From contig SWDP01000034.1 in assembly GCA_005116885.1 (NCBI GenBank), positions 13,127 to 47,324 of the forward strand: a stretch of 34,198 bases of DNA, read 5' to 3'. The position numbers and the translations under genes were made by a program. This DNA is from Nitrospira sp. Its GTDB lineage: Bacteria; Nitrospirota; Nitrospiria; Nitrospirales; Nitrospiraceae. Shown one piece after another: positions 1 through 8,569 of the stretch. Position 1 is the first letter of the stretch. Each line of letters starts with the position of its first letter. Under the pieces are notes generated by a model, which was not told the DNA's origin, made no database searches, and was given only the letters and a program-made list of their open reading frames with translations.

Positions 1-1683
1 AAAGCTCAGCCCTTTCACCGATACGACCTCATGAACCGGGTCATCGAAGAAACATCCGATTCCAGTGGCCCGCACCCCCGCAGCTTCCGCTTCTAGATAC
101 AGCACCTGCCCCAGCAACCCCGACTCCCAGAAGAGACGTGGATACCACCAGGCGCCTCCTTCCCGCAAGCGCCCCTCAAACTCAACCAGCATGCCAAACG
201 AGAAGGCACTGTCGCCCGCAATATCTTGGTGGCAACTCACTTGCACGGCCAGTTTCTTTGCATCCCCTTCAAGCAGCCAGTAGAGAGACAGATCCTCAGG
301 ACAATTTGGCGTCGAACTCCAGGTCAGCTCGGAATTCATGGATTGCTGGATGGACGAAAGCTTCTTCGGATCACGGACCAGAAAATACAGCCCCGGCGTG
401 AGGCCTTCGACGCGATGTACAAATACTAAAAGATGAATCGCCGGCTCGTAGGGCCACACATCCCACGGCATCGGCCGATCCAACTGCAGCCGATCGGCGC
501 GAGGCATCACCCGCTCCATCATGCGAAAGAATGTCGCCGCTGAGATTGACGTCTTCCCATCGAACGACACCGCACTTCGTCGCTGGCGAATGATCTGGCC
601 AGCCAGAAACCCGTGAGGCGTGAGGGGTAAGGGGCGAGGGGTTTTCTGGGGCTGGGAATCTGGCAAGGAAACGATCAATTGCTGAGCCTGCAGCTTCCAG
701 GAAGCCTCCGCCACCTCATCGATGATGTCCCAGTTCACGCCATGATCACGACTCAGTCGATTGGCCTTCCCATACCAGGTACACTCAGCGACTTCCTTGA
801 CCACCCCTGGATCAATGAACAGTGGAATCTCTCTTTGCTTCCCACATTTCACATCTAACGTTTCACCTTTCACGTCCGGAAGAGGCCAAATCACCGCCAG
901 ACAATCCGGATGTTCTGGTTCAACCGCTGCAAAATCCTCCACCCTATTGGTCCCCAACAGAAGCGCGACAGTCTCCTGTGACGTGCCGTCGAGCAGCGAC
1001 ATCTTCCATCCGAGCGTCGCAGCGCTGATCCGCGCTGAACCGATCGCATGACCAACGTCATGGTTGCAGTACCGGAACGCCCGTTCCCCATACTTCCAAG
1101 CTTCCCGCCAATGGACCGAGGTTAGACCGAAGAGAAATGCACCTGGAGGAAACGGATCCAACAGCCGAGCAATCTGCTCGGCAGAAAATTCAGCGCGTAA
1201 CTCCAATCCATGCTCTTTCGGCGCGTAATGATAGAGCCCCGGTTTGAGATCGAGTCCCTCGATCTGAGGCATAAGCACATAGCCTTCTGTCGGATGCAGA
1301 TTGCCAGACGAGGGATTACTCCGTAGCGGCCATTCCGACTCCCCTGCTTTCTTCCACGCCGACAGAGCAAGAGCAAACTCAAAGAACCGGGAAAAATTCC
1401 GCACCGTGACAGACTGACATGGAACCGCCCCAGGCTGATAGATGGCATCGTAGGCAGGCGATACTGGCTCTTCATCCGGCTTCAGCAACGGCAGCGAGAC
1501 GAGCGGTGCACCGACAAACCGCCGAAACGGATCAGGCTGGTTAGCCCAATCCAGATACCCCAACGCACGAGCATAACGATTGAAATGATGTTTGGTCTGG
1601 ACGTGATAGCGGATGACTCGATCGAGGGGATCGGGCGAAACAGGCTCAATTGGTTCGCGGTACAAGGGGATTTCGGTGGCCAT
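1..1683 (-). CDS. SagB/ThcOx-type nitroreductase-family protein (3' end beyond window)
   Basis: An ATG on the minus strand at 1683 opens a frame that stays free of stops for 561 codons and runs off the left edge, so the C-terminus is missing. Two nitroreductase-like halves are visible. The N-terminal half carries SNPSSGNLHPTEGY at about residues 121-134, the FMN-binding signature of SagB/ThcOx dehydrogenases. The C-terminal half starts near residue 355 with a second RQRRSAVSFDGK-type motif. This family uses FMN to oxidise azolines in RiPPs, but many stand-alone members have no known substrate. No cyclodehydratase gene is visible next to it, so its substrate is open. It is divergent from the DUF429 gene across 186 bp. 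The family assignment is firm; the function is inference. Confidence 0.8.
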   Translation of the reverse strand, partial: MATEIPLYREPIEPVSPDPLDRVIRYHVQTKHHFNRYARALGYLDWANQPDPFRRFVGAPLVSLPLLKPDEEPVSPAYDAIYQPGAVPCQSVTVRNFSRFFEFALALSAWKKAGESEWPLRSNPSSGNLHPTEGYVLMPQIEGLDLKPGLYHYAPKEHGLELRAEFSAEQIARLLDPFPPGAFLFGLTSVHWREAWKYGERAFRYCNHDVGHAIGSARISAATLGWKMSLLDGTSQETVALLLGTNRVEDFAAVEPEHPDCLAVIWPLPDVKGETLDVKCGKQREIPLFIDPGVVKEVAECTWYGKANRLSRDHGVNWDIIDEVAEASWKLQAQQLIVSLPDSQPQKTPRPLPLTPHGFLAGQIIRQRRSAVSFDGKTSISAATFFRMMERVMPRADRLQLDRPMPWDVWPYEPAIHLLVFVHRVEGLTPGLYFLVRDPKKLSSIQQSMNSELTWSSTPNCPEDLSLYWLLEGDAKKLAVQVSCHQDIAGDSAFSFGMLVEFEGRLREGGAWWYPRLFWESGLLGQVLYLEAEAAGVRATGIGCFFDDPVHEVVSVKGLSF

Positions 1684-1869
1684 CGTAATAGTTGATCCCA
1701 GTCTACAGAGCCGCAGGAAGGAAAGTAAACGCGAAGCTGGATCAATATCTTCAGAGTTCGGTCGGACTGATCCGCATAATTGAGAGAGTCTACCCGAAGA
1801 GGTCGTACCGCCAGTGGACAAGCTTTGGGCTTATCTGTAGGCTCGCGTCACTCCTAGTGTCTCTTTGCG

Positions 1870-2688
1870 GTGAATACGATGGATGCTATTCTCGGAATCG
1901 ATGCAGCATGGACAAGAAACCAGCCAAGCGGTGTGGCGCTTGCACAGCGGACCGCAGTGGGGTGGCAATGCATCGCGATTGCTCCAAGTTATGACACATT
2001 CATCGCTTTGTCCCATGGTATTCCCGTGGATTGGAACGCCCCTAACATTCCCGGCGGCGCTCCGCCTGTTGCAAAACTTCTTGAGGCAACGACTCGCTTG
2101 ACCAAGGTGCATCTGAGTGTTGTGGCAATCGACATGCCGGTTGCCACGGTCCCAATCACCGGCCGTCGGGCTGCGGATAATATGATTTCAAAAACTTTCG
2201 GCAAACGCGGCTGCTCAACCCACTCGCCCAGCACTGATCGTCCTGGTGATCTGGGAGCCGCGCTCTCACGTGAATTTCATTCGGTCGGCTACCCAATCGC
2301 GACAGCTTCAGATCCTCCAGACACACTTGATCGCCTCATCGAGGTCTATCCTCACCCTGCGCTGTTATCCTTGCTGGGGTGCGATTACAGGGTGCCCTAC
2401 AAAGTTTCGAAGGCACGAAAGTATTGGCCAGCTCTTCCTGCATCCGAACGCGGAAAGGCCATACTAAATGAACTTGAGAAAATACGGGACAGGCTACAAG
2501 CTGAATTGGGTGTGATTGAACTGCCGAGCACCCTAACAACACACCGCATGCTTAAACGTTTTGAAGACGCTCTTGATGCTGTGGTTTGCGCATGGGTTGG
2601 AACTAGATATATTGAAAAGAAAGCCTTGGCATTTGGTGACTCGACCGCAGCAATCTGGTGTCCAGATCTACACCACCCTACTCCTTGA
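1870..2688 (+). CDS. DUF429 family protein (predicted RNase H-like fold)
   Basis: The protein is 272 residues from a GTG at 1870; an in-frame ATG at 1879 is an equally possible start. The N-terminal GIDAAW, the central AIDMPVA followed by RRAADN and a THSPS segment, IEVYPHPAL, and the C-terminal FEDALDAVVCAW are the usual landmarks of DUF429. That family is predicted to adopt an RNase H-like nuclease fold, with the conserved Asp and Glu residues as candidate metal ligands. No experimental role is known to me. It is followed 51 bp later by a small protein in the same direction, but nothing ties the two functionally. Confidence 0.75.
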   Translation: MNTMDAILGIDAAWTRNQPSGVALAQRTAVGWQCIAIAPSYDTFIALSHGIPVDWNAPNIPGGAPPVAKLLEATTRLTKVHLSVVAIDMPVATVPITGRRAADNMISKTFGKRGCSTHSPSTDRPGDLGAALSREFHSVGYPIATASDPPDTLDRLIEVYPHPALLSLLGCDYRVPYKVSKARKYWPALPASERGKAILNELEKIRDRLQAELGVIELPSTLTTHRMLKRFEDALDAVVCAWVGTRYIEKKALAFGDSTAAIWCPDLHHPTP

Positions 2689-2739
2689 CCTTCCTCTACT
2701 TCTCCGCCTATCCTGCCAAAACGAGATTTGAGGCCACCC

Positions 2740-3162
2740 ATGCAATTCGACGCTGCACTTGCTGCACAAGATACTTTCCGACGAGCCGAAACGGAGCTTG
2801 GCTCCGACTGGGATACGGCCGTTGAGCTGGAGGCCACATTTTCCTCCAACGCCGGATCTACGGCACGGGAAGCCTATGAAGGCTTGCTCGCTCTCAGCGT
2901 TCGTTACCCGCAGGCCTACTCGTTCCAAGCCTTCTGTATCTTCATCACCTGGCAGCAGGTGACCGAAGAGACCATCGCCCATCATTTTCAGACAGGCCTT
3001 CGGCTCTGCGAATCATTCCTGGCTTCTCCCGATGGCAAGCATCCCACAGACATCGAGCAGATCACCGAACTCTACGGGTCCTATCGAGATGGATTGGGGC
3101 TCGATGAAGAGGATGAAACTCTCGTCGAGTTTCGGAAAGACACACCGAAGGGCGGCGACTAA
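2740..3162 (+). CDS. Hypothetical small acidic protein (140 aa)
   Basis: I do not recognise a family. The ATG at 2740 is preferred over an upstream TTG at 2728 because a TGAGG lies 6 bp before it (2729-2733). The 140-residue product is acidic, predicted mostly helical, has no signal peptide or membrane segment, and ends in a charged DEEDETLVEF segment. It lies downstream of the DUF429 gene in the same direction and may share its transcript. Confidence 0.6.
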   Translation: MQFDAALAAQDTFRRAETELGSDWDTAVELEATFSSNAGSTAREAYEGLLALSVRYPQAYSFQAFCIFITWQQVTEETIAHHFQTGLRLCESFLASPDGKHPTDIEQITELYGSYRDGLGLDEEDETLVEFRKDTPKGGD

Positions 3163-3201
3163 CCTCAAACAGTGCTGAGCTGTAGCGTTCTGAGTGCTGG
3201 G

Positions 3202-3357
3202 TTAGGAATTGTTAGAAGCAGTGCGCTGTTCGCTGACGGTTGAGGGCTCTGGATCGGATTCATCGTGCCCGCAATGCGGACAGGGCATACAGACCGGCCC
3301 ATCGCAACAATGGTAGATGTATTCGCGGCCGCAGCGTCTGCAATTGGTCTGTGCCAT
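3202..3357 (-). CDS. 51-residue zinc-ribbon protein
   Basis: On the minus strand an ATG at 3357 opens a 51-codon frame ending with TAA at 3204-3202. The product is Cys/His-rich: CRRC at residues 6-9, HCC at 16-18, then CMPCPHCGH at 23-31, a pattern expected of a small zinc-binding ribbon. The tail is polar. The gap between the neighbouring plus-strand genes fits this gene neatly, and no competing frame there has comparable features. The upstream region shows only a weak ribosome-binding site. The function is unknown; a metal-binding role is inferred from the cysteine spacing only. Confidence 0.6.
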   Translation of the reverse strand: MAQTNCRRCGREYIYHCCDGPVCMPCPHCGHDESDPEPSTVSEQRTASNNS

Positions 3358-3408
3358 GATTGAGTCTGCACAGTAACAGACCCCCTACCTGCTCACAAGA
3401 GCCGATTC

Positions 3409-4173
3409 ATGTCTGACGACGACAAACATCGCGCGCGAATTTTTCTCCACCGGGGCCAACTGGCGCAAGCGAAAGCCGCCTACCAACAGGCAGTCTCGGA
3501 TGATCGCCTAGCCAAGGATCAACGCGCCCTCTCCGATTCACTTGGCAATCTTGGTAACGTCTGCGCGCTTTCTGGTGATCTGGATCAGGCTGAAGCCTGC
3601 TATAGAGAAGTCCTCACGATCCAACGCACAGAACGGAATCAACAAGCCATCGCCCACACGCTGGTGAATCTCGGCAATCTCCACATCGGCGCCGACCATC
3701 CGGAGAAGGCCTGTCCCTATTACCTCGAAGCATTAGACCTACTTCGTGATTTGAAGGACAATCGCGCACTAGGCATTCTCCACAACAACCTCGCGCTGCA
3801 AGAGGCTCGCGAAGGGCAGTGGGAGCAGGCAGTCACATCGTTCAAGCAGGCCCTCGACCATCATCGAGTCGTCGGGAATGAAGAAGGACTCGCGGTAACC
3901 TATAGCCAGCTTGGCAAATGCTTTCTCGACCAAGGAGATCTCACCAGAGCCGAACGCTGTCTCAACAACGCCTCGGAACATTACATCAAGCTCGGCAACG
4001 AACCAGCCGAAGCCGCAGTGCTCCGACTCCTTGCCACGCTGTACGACCGCCGTCAGGATCGTGTTTCAGCACGACGCTGTCTTGAACGCGTGGTTGCTCT
4101 CGACCTGCGATACCAGCTACCTGAGCTACAAACCGACTCGGCCTACCTTGCGAAGCTAAAACAATCCGCATAG
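3409..4173 (+). CDS. Tetratricopeptide-repeat protein
   Basis: The 254-residue product is built almost entirely from about six TPR units of the 40-residue type (for example LGNLGNVCALSGDLDQAEAC, then LVNLGNLHIGADHPEKAC and YSQLGKCFLDQGDLTRAERC). It has no signal peptide or membrane segment, so it is probably a cytoplasmic protein-interaction scaffold. Partners cannot be read from the sequence. It is followed by more than 800 bp without a convincing gene, so it probably ends its transcript. Confidence 0.8.
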   Translation: MSDDDKHRARIFLHRGQLAQAKAAYQQAVSDDRLAKDQRALSDSLGNLGNVCALSGDLDQAEACYREVLTIQRTERNQQAIAHTLVNLGNLHIGADHPEKACPYYLEALDLLRDLKDNRALGILHNNLALQEAREGQWEQAVTSFKQALDHHRVVGNEEGLAVTYSQLGKCFLDQGDLTRAERCLNNASEHYIKLGNEPAEAAVLRLLATLYDRRQDRVSARRCLERVVALDLRYQLPELQTDSAYLAKLKQSA

Positions 4174-4180
4174 CAAGACA

Positions 4181-4285
4181 CTGAATAAGCCCGTCAGCGG
4201 CATTCTCGCGTCCCTCAGAAGCTCAATTACCGAAGCCTACGCTTCATCTCTTCGCTCACTGCAGCCTTGCTTGGGACAAGGCGCG
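4181..4285 (+). repeat. Decayed copy (D) of the dispersed palindromic element
   Basis: This stretch aligns with the interior of copy A at 5613-5734: a ctgaataagcccgtcagc-like left end, ttctcgc, then taccgaagc.tacg and ctcttcgctcactgcagcc, with many substitutions. Its outer ends are no longer clear inverted repeats. It follows the TPR gene stop by a few bases, like the other copies that abut gene ends. Confidence 0.5.
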
Positions 4286-5009
4286 TCCAGAGGCGAAGCG
4301 GCTGTCTTGGCAGACTTAGGGCGGGAGAGTGAAATGGCCGCCATGGTTGAAGGGTGAGAAGGCTGGCCTTTTTGAACAACCAGCTGGCTCATTGGAGCCG
4401 TGTATGACTTCCTTCCTCCCTGTGTTTTGATTTACGGCTGCATCATTTTCGATTCACGACTGAATCGTTTTGGATTCATATGGACCCCCTTTCGCCTTCA
4501 ATAAGAAGTTTCTGCTTGGGCACCATCTGAAAAAAACCGCAGACGACAACAGAGGTCAGGCACATATCAGATTAGGCACGTGGCTTGCTCCCTATTCGTG
4601 TAGCCCAGAATATTCATGAGTGCCGGCACGAGGCATTCGAGACCGAATCCCGGCAAGGCATCTCGTATGGAAGGCCAACGGAAGCATAGATGCAGGCCGT
4701 CGAAAGGGCCAGACGAGAGGACAGGCTTGACCCGATATGATGAACTTATGCCGCCATCACCCACTCGGAAAGGAGAAGACCCTGTATTTCTTCGTGGCGA
4801 GGGTGGTTTGTCAACACCCGGTTAGCCTCTCATCCCTCTCCTGCTTACCTCAACAGTCTCTACCAACTGTCCAGCATTCTTTCATTTTCTGCACAGGAGA
4901 ACATGGCGTATTTCTGGACAGAACCGAATCCTCTGCTATCTTTGAAACATCACCCTGTCGCTTCACGTTTCACCATCACAGAGCCGCAGGATATCGACGT
5001 GGATGCTGC
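4286..5009. other. Gene-poor intergenic stretch
   Basis: I see no convincing gene here. The frames present are short, lack ribosome-binding sites and resemble no family. An in-frame extension of the downstream PagL-like gene back to 4737 is open, but its sequence is not protein-like and lies before a clean signal peptide. The final 100 bp should hold the promoter of that gene; I cannot identify a clear -35/-10 pair. Confidence 0.5.
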
Positions 5010-5612
5010 ATGCCATTTCTTGCTCGGGTCCTTACAGCATTGGCTCTTGGGTCGCTCATGATGACGACCGCCGCCTATGCCGCAGATCGCTCACCAATGA
5101 TCACGGTCGGCACGCAAGAAGTGGGGCTCACCGCCGGCTACATGCTTCCCCATCGTCTCACACAGGACCACACCACTAAGCAGCAAGGCCCGGCCTTCAT
5201 GCCCTCCTGGATGATGACCATCACCGATCCGGTGGGCGACAGCTGGTATCGTGGACAGGTCTCGATCGGCGCTGAGATGGTCTATATCCAATTCCGGGAA
5301 CCGTTTCTTACACACGGCGTCGGCTTCACCCCGAAAATCAAATACACGTTCGTCGGATGGGATCGCATCCGACCCTATACCGAATTCGCTGGAGGTCCTT
5401 TTTGGACCGATCTGGCCGGGAAGATCCCGGAAGAGTCCAGTCGGTTCAACTTTGTCCTGACGGCTGGATTCGGAGTTTCCTATTTTCTGACCGATCGAGC
5501 GGCACTCAACATCGGCTATCGCTTTCACCATATCTCCAATGCCGGCACGCGTTACCCCAATCTTGGGCTCAACGCCAGCTTACCCTTTGGCGGCTTCTCA
5601 TTTTTTTTCTAA
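5010..5612 (+). CDS. PagL-like lipid A 3-O-deacylase / acyloxyacyl hydrolase family outer-membrane protein
   Basis: From the ATG at 5010 the product is 200 residues with a clear Sec signal peptide (hydrophobic core near residues 6-22, cleavage near AYA-AD). The mature part is a beta-barrel of alternating residues ending in FSFFF, typical of an outer-membrane C-terminus. HHIS at about 173-176 matches the PagL His-Ser catalytic pair, which removes the 3-O acyl chain of lipid A. The residue at the expected position of the catalytic Glu appears to be Asn188, so activity is uncertain. The frame is open further upstream to 4737, but the signal peptide fixes the start. A palindromic repeat begins on the base after the stop codon. 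Confidence 0.75.
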   Translation: MPFLARVLTALALGSLMMTTAAYAADRSPMITVGTQEVGLTAGYMLPHRLTQDHTTKQQGPAFMPSWMMTITDPVGDSWYRGQVSIGAEMVYIQFREPFLTHGVGFTPKIKYTFVGWDRIRPYTEFAGGPFWTDLAGKIPEESSRFNFVLTAGFGVSYFLTDRAALNIGYRFHHISNAGTRYPNLGLNASLPFGGFSFFF

Positions 5613-5734
5613 CAGGATGCTGAAAAAGTCCACCAGCTTTGTTCTCGCATCGTTCAGAGACTCAACGTACCGAAGCGTACGTCTCCCCTCTTCACTCGCT
5701 GCGGCCGCGCTGGACGGACATTTTGAGCATCCTG
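5613..5734 (+). repeat. Dispersed palindromic element, copy A (122 bp)
   Basis: The ends are 19-nt inverted repeats, caggatgctgaaaaagtcc at 5613-5631 and ggacattttgagcatcctg at 5716-5734, with two mismatches. The interior contains accgaagcgtacgt and actcgctgcggccgcgctgg. The element starts on the base after the PagL-like stop codon, and its stem could act as a transcription terminator. Related copies lie at 7237-7365, 17320-17385 and, decayed, at 4181-4285. Confidence 0.8.
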
Positions 5735-5810
5735 CAAGATCCATCAGGCCGCAGCGATTGGAAACAGAAACTGAGTTTTTATGCAGCTTGCCAAATCAGG
5801 GGGAGACAAG

Positions 5811-6560
5811 ATGATGACTCAGATGTTTTCACGACTATTGATCGGCAGTATGCTCACCGTGACGCTCGGCCTCGGAGCCGGCTGTTCCCATTGGATCGAG
5901 CTGGCAGCTCCCACAGATACCACGCCGCCGGCCAGTGCCACAGTGGCCACCGATGCACGCGTGCCGCTCCTCCTTGAGACGCTACGGGTCACCCACAATG
6001 GCTCAGCGATCGCTCCGCCTGCCATTCTCGAGCGGCAAGTACTCGGCGCCATCGAAGCTACGCGCCTCTTCTCTCAACATTATCAATCGGGCCACGCACA
6101 GCCAGCGACAAGCCAAGCGCGCGTCACCGTGCGGCTATCGATCGATAATCTTGTAGAACCCCATGCCGGCCAAGCCGCCTGGCGAGGCCTCCTCGTCGGC
6201 GCGTCGATGTTTACATTGGCCCCCTTCATCCCTCTCAATTACGACTACGGGGCCCAGATGTCGCTTGAAATGGAACGATGGGACGGGCAGACGAAGCACT
6301 ACAGCGCCACATCCAATGGATCAGCCCACTATTATCTGTTCGGCGCCAACCCGGAAGTCATCGAACAATTGAAAGGGCAGGTCACAGAAGCCTGCCTGTC
6401 GTCCCTGCTTGATCAAGTCATTCACGATTCAACTTTTTTCCTTGCCGGCACTATGCAACCCCAGGACCGTCCGATTCGCACCGTCTCCGTCGCAGTCCAC
6501 CGCCCATCTAGCCGTGCCGTTCCTGTCTCTCGATCTCTTCCAGACAGCTCTCCCCGGTAG
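5811..6560 (+). CDS. Lipoprotein of unknown function
   Basis: The tandem ATGs at 5811/5814 are preceded by GGGGGAGA, which decides the start over an upstream ATG at 5781. The 249-residue product has a lipoprotein signal peptide ending in a lipobox, LGLGAGC, with Cys near residue 25. The mature part has a mixed alpha/beta pattern, a short hydrophobic patch (LLVGASMFTLAPFIPL) and a disordered Pro/Ser-rich tail. I recognise no named family. It is probably anchored to the inner or outer membrane on the periplasmic side; the residue after Cys is Ser, which favours the outer membrane. Confidence 0.65.
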   Translation: MMTQMFSRLLIGSMLTVTLGLGAGCSHWIELAAPTDTTPPASATVATDARVPLLLETLRVTHNGSAIAPPAILERQVLGAIEATRLFSQHYQSGHAQPATSQARVTVRLSIDNLVEPHAGQAAWRGLLVGASMFTLAPFIPLNYDYGAQMSLEMERWDGQTKHYSATSNGSAHYYLFGANPEVIEQLKGQVTEACLSSLLDQVIHDSTFFLAGTMQPQDRPIRTVSVAVHRPSSRAVPVSRSLPDSSPR

Positions 6561-6652
6561 CCTCACACAAACTTATCGTTCACACCGCAGAGGTCTGGCT
6601 CTCTCCTTCCATGCAGTGGTATCATGCGCCCAACACTCGCGAGGAGACCAGC

Positions 6653-6970
6653 GTGGATCTTGATGCATTCAGACAAATGGTTACCAAACACCCCAAGGGG
6701 TTTCTCGGTCGGTACGGGCTGGGACATAAACTTATCCAGGAAGGTGGCAATCTTGAAGAGGCAGTCGAGCACCTGACCGTCGCGACACAACTGGACCCAA
6801 CCCACGTCGCGTCGCATCTCCACCTCGGGCGTACCCTCATTTCTTTAGGGCGAAAGAACGAAGCGAGACCCGTCTTGCAAGCCGGTATCGACGCCTCACG
6901 CTCCGGTCGTTCAAACGGAGGGGGAGACTTGGTCCCTGAAATGGAAGCATTACTTCGGACATTGGGATAA
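6653..6970 (+). CDS. Small TPR protein
   Basis: The GTG at 6653 has a strong GAGGAG 6 bp upstream (6641-6646) and gives 105 residues; a longer ATG frame from 6611 would put that site inside the coding sequence. The product contains two TPR-like units (FLGRYGLGHKLIQEGGNLEEA, then ASHLHLGRTLISLGRKNEA). It is cytoplasmic and its partner is unknown. It is followed closely by another small gene with its own GAGGAG site, suggesting a two-gene unit. Confidence 0.65.
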   Translation: MDLDAFRQMVTKHPKGFLGRYGLGHKLIQEGGNLEEAVEHLTVATQLDPTHVASHLHLGRTLISLGRKNEARPVLQAGIDASRSGRSNGGGDLVPEMEALLRTLG

Positions 6971-7003
6971 CGAATCGGATAATGATGGAGCGAGGAGCGC
7001 CGT

Positions 7004-7204
7004 ATGAAGATTGAAGAAGCGAGACAGCGAATTGATTCGGCGATGACGCAGTACGGGGCACACGCGGGAGCGGCGATCGATCTTGTGATCAGCGAAGTGA
7101 AGTCCGATCTCGGCATTTCCACGGCCAATGAATTGATCGATGAGTTCGACCTCGAATTACAATACAACATCGCCCCGATAGAACCCGGGTTCTCCAGCAG
7201 CTAA
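7004..7204 (+). CDS. Small hypothetical protein (66 aa)
   Basis: The ATG at 7004 is preceded by GAGGAG at a spacing of 7 bp. The 66-residue acidic, helical product is soluble and is not recognised as a family. It probably shares a transcript with the small TPR gene 33 bp upstream. Confidence 0.55.
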   Translation: MKIEEARQRIDSAMTQYGAHAGAAIDLVISEVKSDLGISTANELIDEFDLELQYNIAPIEPGFSSS

Positions 7205-7236
7205 GCCATGTGCTTACGGCCTCACGCATTTCAATT

Positions 7237-7365
7237 CAGGGTGCTCCCAAACCGGCCTCGTCGTTCGTGAAGCGTGAAACGTCCGAATCCGGAAATGAAC
7301 GACGCTTCACGAGATACGCTTCACGGATTTCGAGAACGACGTTGAGGAGTTTTTTCAGCACCCTG
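7237..7365 (-). repeat. Dispersed palindromic element, copy C (129 bp, variant)
   Basis: The ends cagggtgctcccaaac (7237 on) and gttttttcagcaccctg (to 7365) are inverted repeats of the same type as copies A and B. The interior differs: it contains cttcacg repeats (gttcgtgaagcgtgaaacg, then cgcttcacgagatacgcttcacg) and retains the shared ttctcg motif in reverse orientation. Its right end stops 2 bp before the start codon of the next gene. Confidence 0.6.
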
Positions 7366-7367
7366 CT

Positions 7368-8450
7368 ATGCCGATAATTTGGTGTGCCATCTCTGGACAT
7401 GGCTTCGGTCACGCGGCGCAAGTGGTCCCCGTACTCAATGCGCTAGGAGACCTCGTCCCCGGACTGACGGCTATTCTTCGTACAACCGTCCCGGCCTCGT
7501 TTTTCGAAAACCGCCTGACCATTCCCTGGCAACATAGCCTCGCGCAACAAGACATCGGTTGTATCCAAGACGGACCTCTTACGATCGACGTCGACGCAAC
7601 CTGGGTGGCACACCAACATTTCCACGAGACCTGGAATGCTCGGCTGGCCAACGAAGTCGGCGCCATGCAGGCGGCATCTCCCGCGTTGGTCATCGCCGAC
7701 ACACCCTACCTCGCCATCGAAGCCGGTTCTTGCGCGCAGATACCGACCATCGCCTTGGTGAGCTTGACCTGGGATATCGTGCTCAAGGAATATTGCCACG
7801 CCACAGACCATTCCCATCAGCAGTTGATTCAGCGCATACGGAAATCCTATGCGAATGCCGACATGGCCCTTCGCATCACCCCTGCTCCAACAATCGATGC
7901 CTTCTTAAACGTCATCGATATCGGCCCGATAGCCAACCCCAGCCCCCCTGAACGAAATCGCCTTGCCTCAGCCATCAACCTGGTTCCTAATGAGAAAACC
8001 GTCCTGGTTGGATTCGGTGGTATTGCCCTGACATCCCTCCCACTTGAACAGATGGAACAGCTCCTTCACTATCGCTTCCTCATTGATAGCTCAATCCCAC
8101 CGGGCTATTCACGGATTCATTCTATCAAGACGCTCCCATTCTCATTTAAAACCCTGCTGGCTTCCGTCGATCTCATCATGACCAAACCTGGCTACGGCAC
8201 CATTGTTGAAGCGGTCGCACTGCAGCAGCCGGTTCTGTACGTCCGCCGATACAATTTTGTCGATGAACAACCGTTGGTGGACTACCTGCATCGCTACGGA
8301 CGCGGCATGGAATTGTCGCTTGACGACTTCGTGAAAGGGCGGTGGGAGGCCGTGCTCAGAACGGTTCTTGATCTCCCCACGCCCACAACGCCTCCGCCCT
8401 CAGCTACAGGGGCAACCGACGCAGCCACAATTTTGGCGAAGTCATTGTAG
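7368..8450 (+). CDS. GT-B glycosyltransferase-like protein
   Basis: The 360-residue product begins with SGHGFGHA near residues 9-16, the N-terminal glycine loop of MurG/family-28-type GT-B enzymes and of the N-terminal part of L-arabinokinases. TKPGYGTIVEA near 272-282 corresponds to the nucleotide-sugar binding region. The enzyme would transfer or otherwise handle a sugar from a nucleotide donor; the acceptor is unknown. The ATG at 7368 lacks a ribosome-binding site because repeat copy C ends 2 bp before it, so either the start is poorly defined or translation is weak. It lies upstream of the lasso-operon promoter and could contribute glycosylation to the lasso product, but that is only a positional inference. 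Confidence 0.65.
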   Translation: MPIIWCAISGHGFGHAAQVVPVLNALGDLVPGLTAILRTTVPASFFENRLTIPWQHSLAQQDIGCIQDGPLTIDVDATWVAHQHFHETWNARLANEVGAMQAASPALVIADTPYLAIEAGSCAQIPTIALVSLTWDIVLKEYCHATDHSHQQLIQRIRKSYANADMALRITPAPTIDAFLNVIDIGPIANPSPPERNRLASAINLVPNEKTVLVGFGGIALTSLPLEQMEQLLHYRFLIDSSIPPGYSRIHSIKTLPFSFKTLLASVDLIMTKPGYGTIVEAVALQQPVLYVRRYNFVDEQPLVDYLHRYGRGMELSLDDFVKGRWEAVLRTVLDLPTPTTPPPSATGATDAATILAKSL

Positions 8451-8506
8451 AACGCCTCCCCTGCCACTCACGCGCCCACGACTATCCTCCTGCATATTGA
8501 CCTGTC

Positions 8507-8535
8507 TTGACAGTCCTTCGACCCAAGGCTATTGT
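8507..8535 (+). promoter_or_regulatory. Sigma70-type promoter of the lasso-peptide operon
   Basis: A perfect -35 TTGACA at 8507-8512, a 17-bp spacer, and a -10 TATTGT at 8530-8535 predict a transcript starting near 8542, 28 bp before the B1 start codon. It lies in the only sizeable gap (8451-8569) ahead of the tightly overlapped genes. Confidence 0.55.
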
Positions 8536-8569
8536 GAGGCCCTCGTTCCCCCTACTCACGGATACGACT

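Noticed and set aside
4737-5009. Upstream extension of the PagL-like gene by 91 codons
   Set aside because: It has no protein-like features and would bury the signal peptide.
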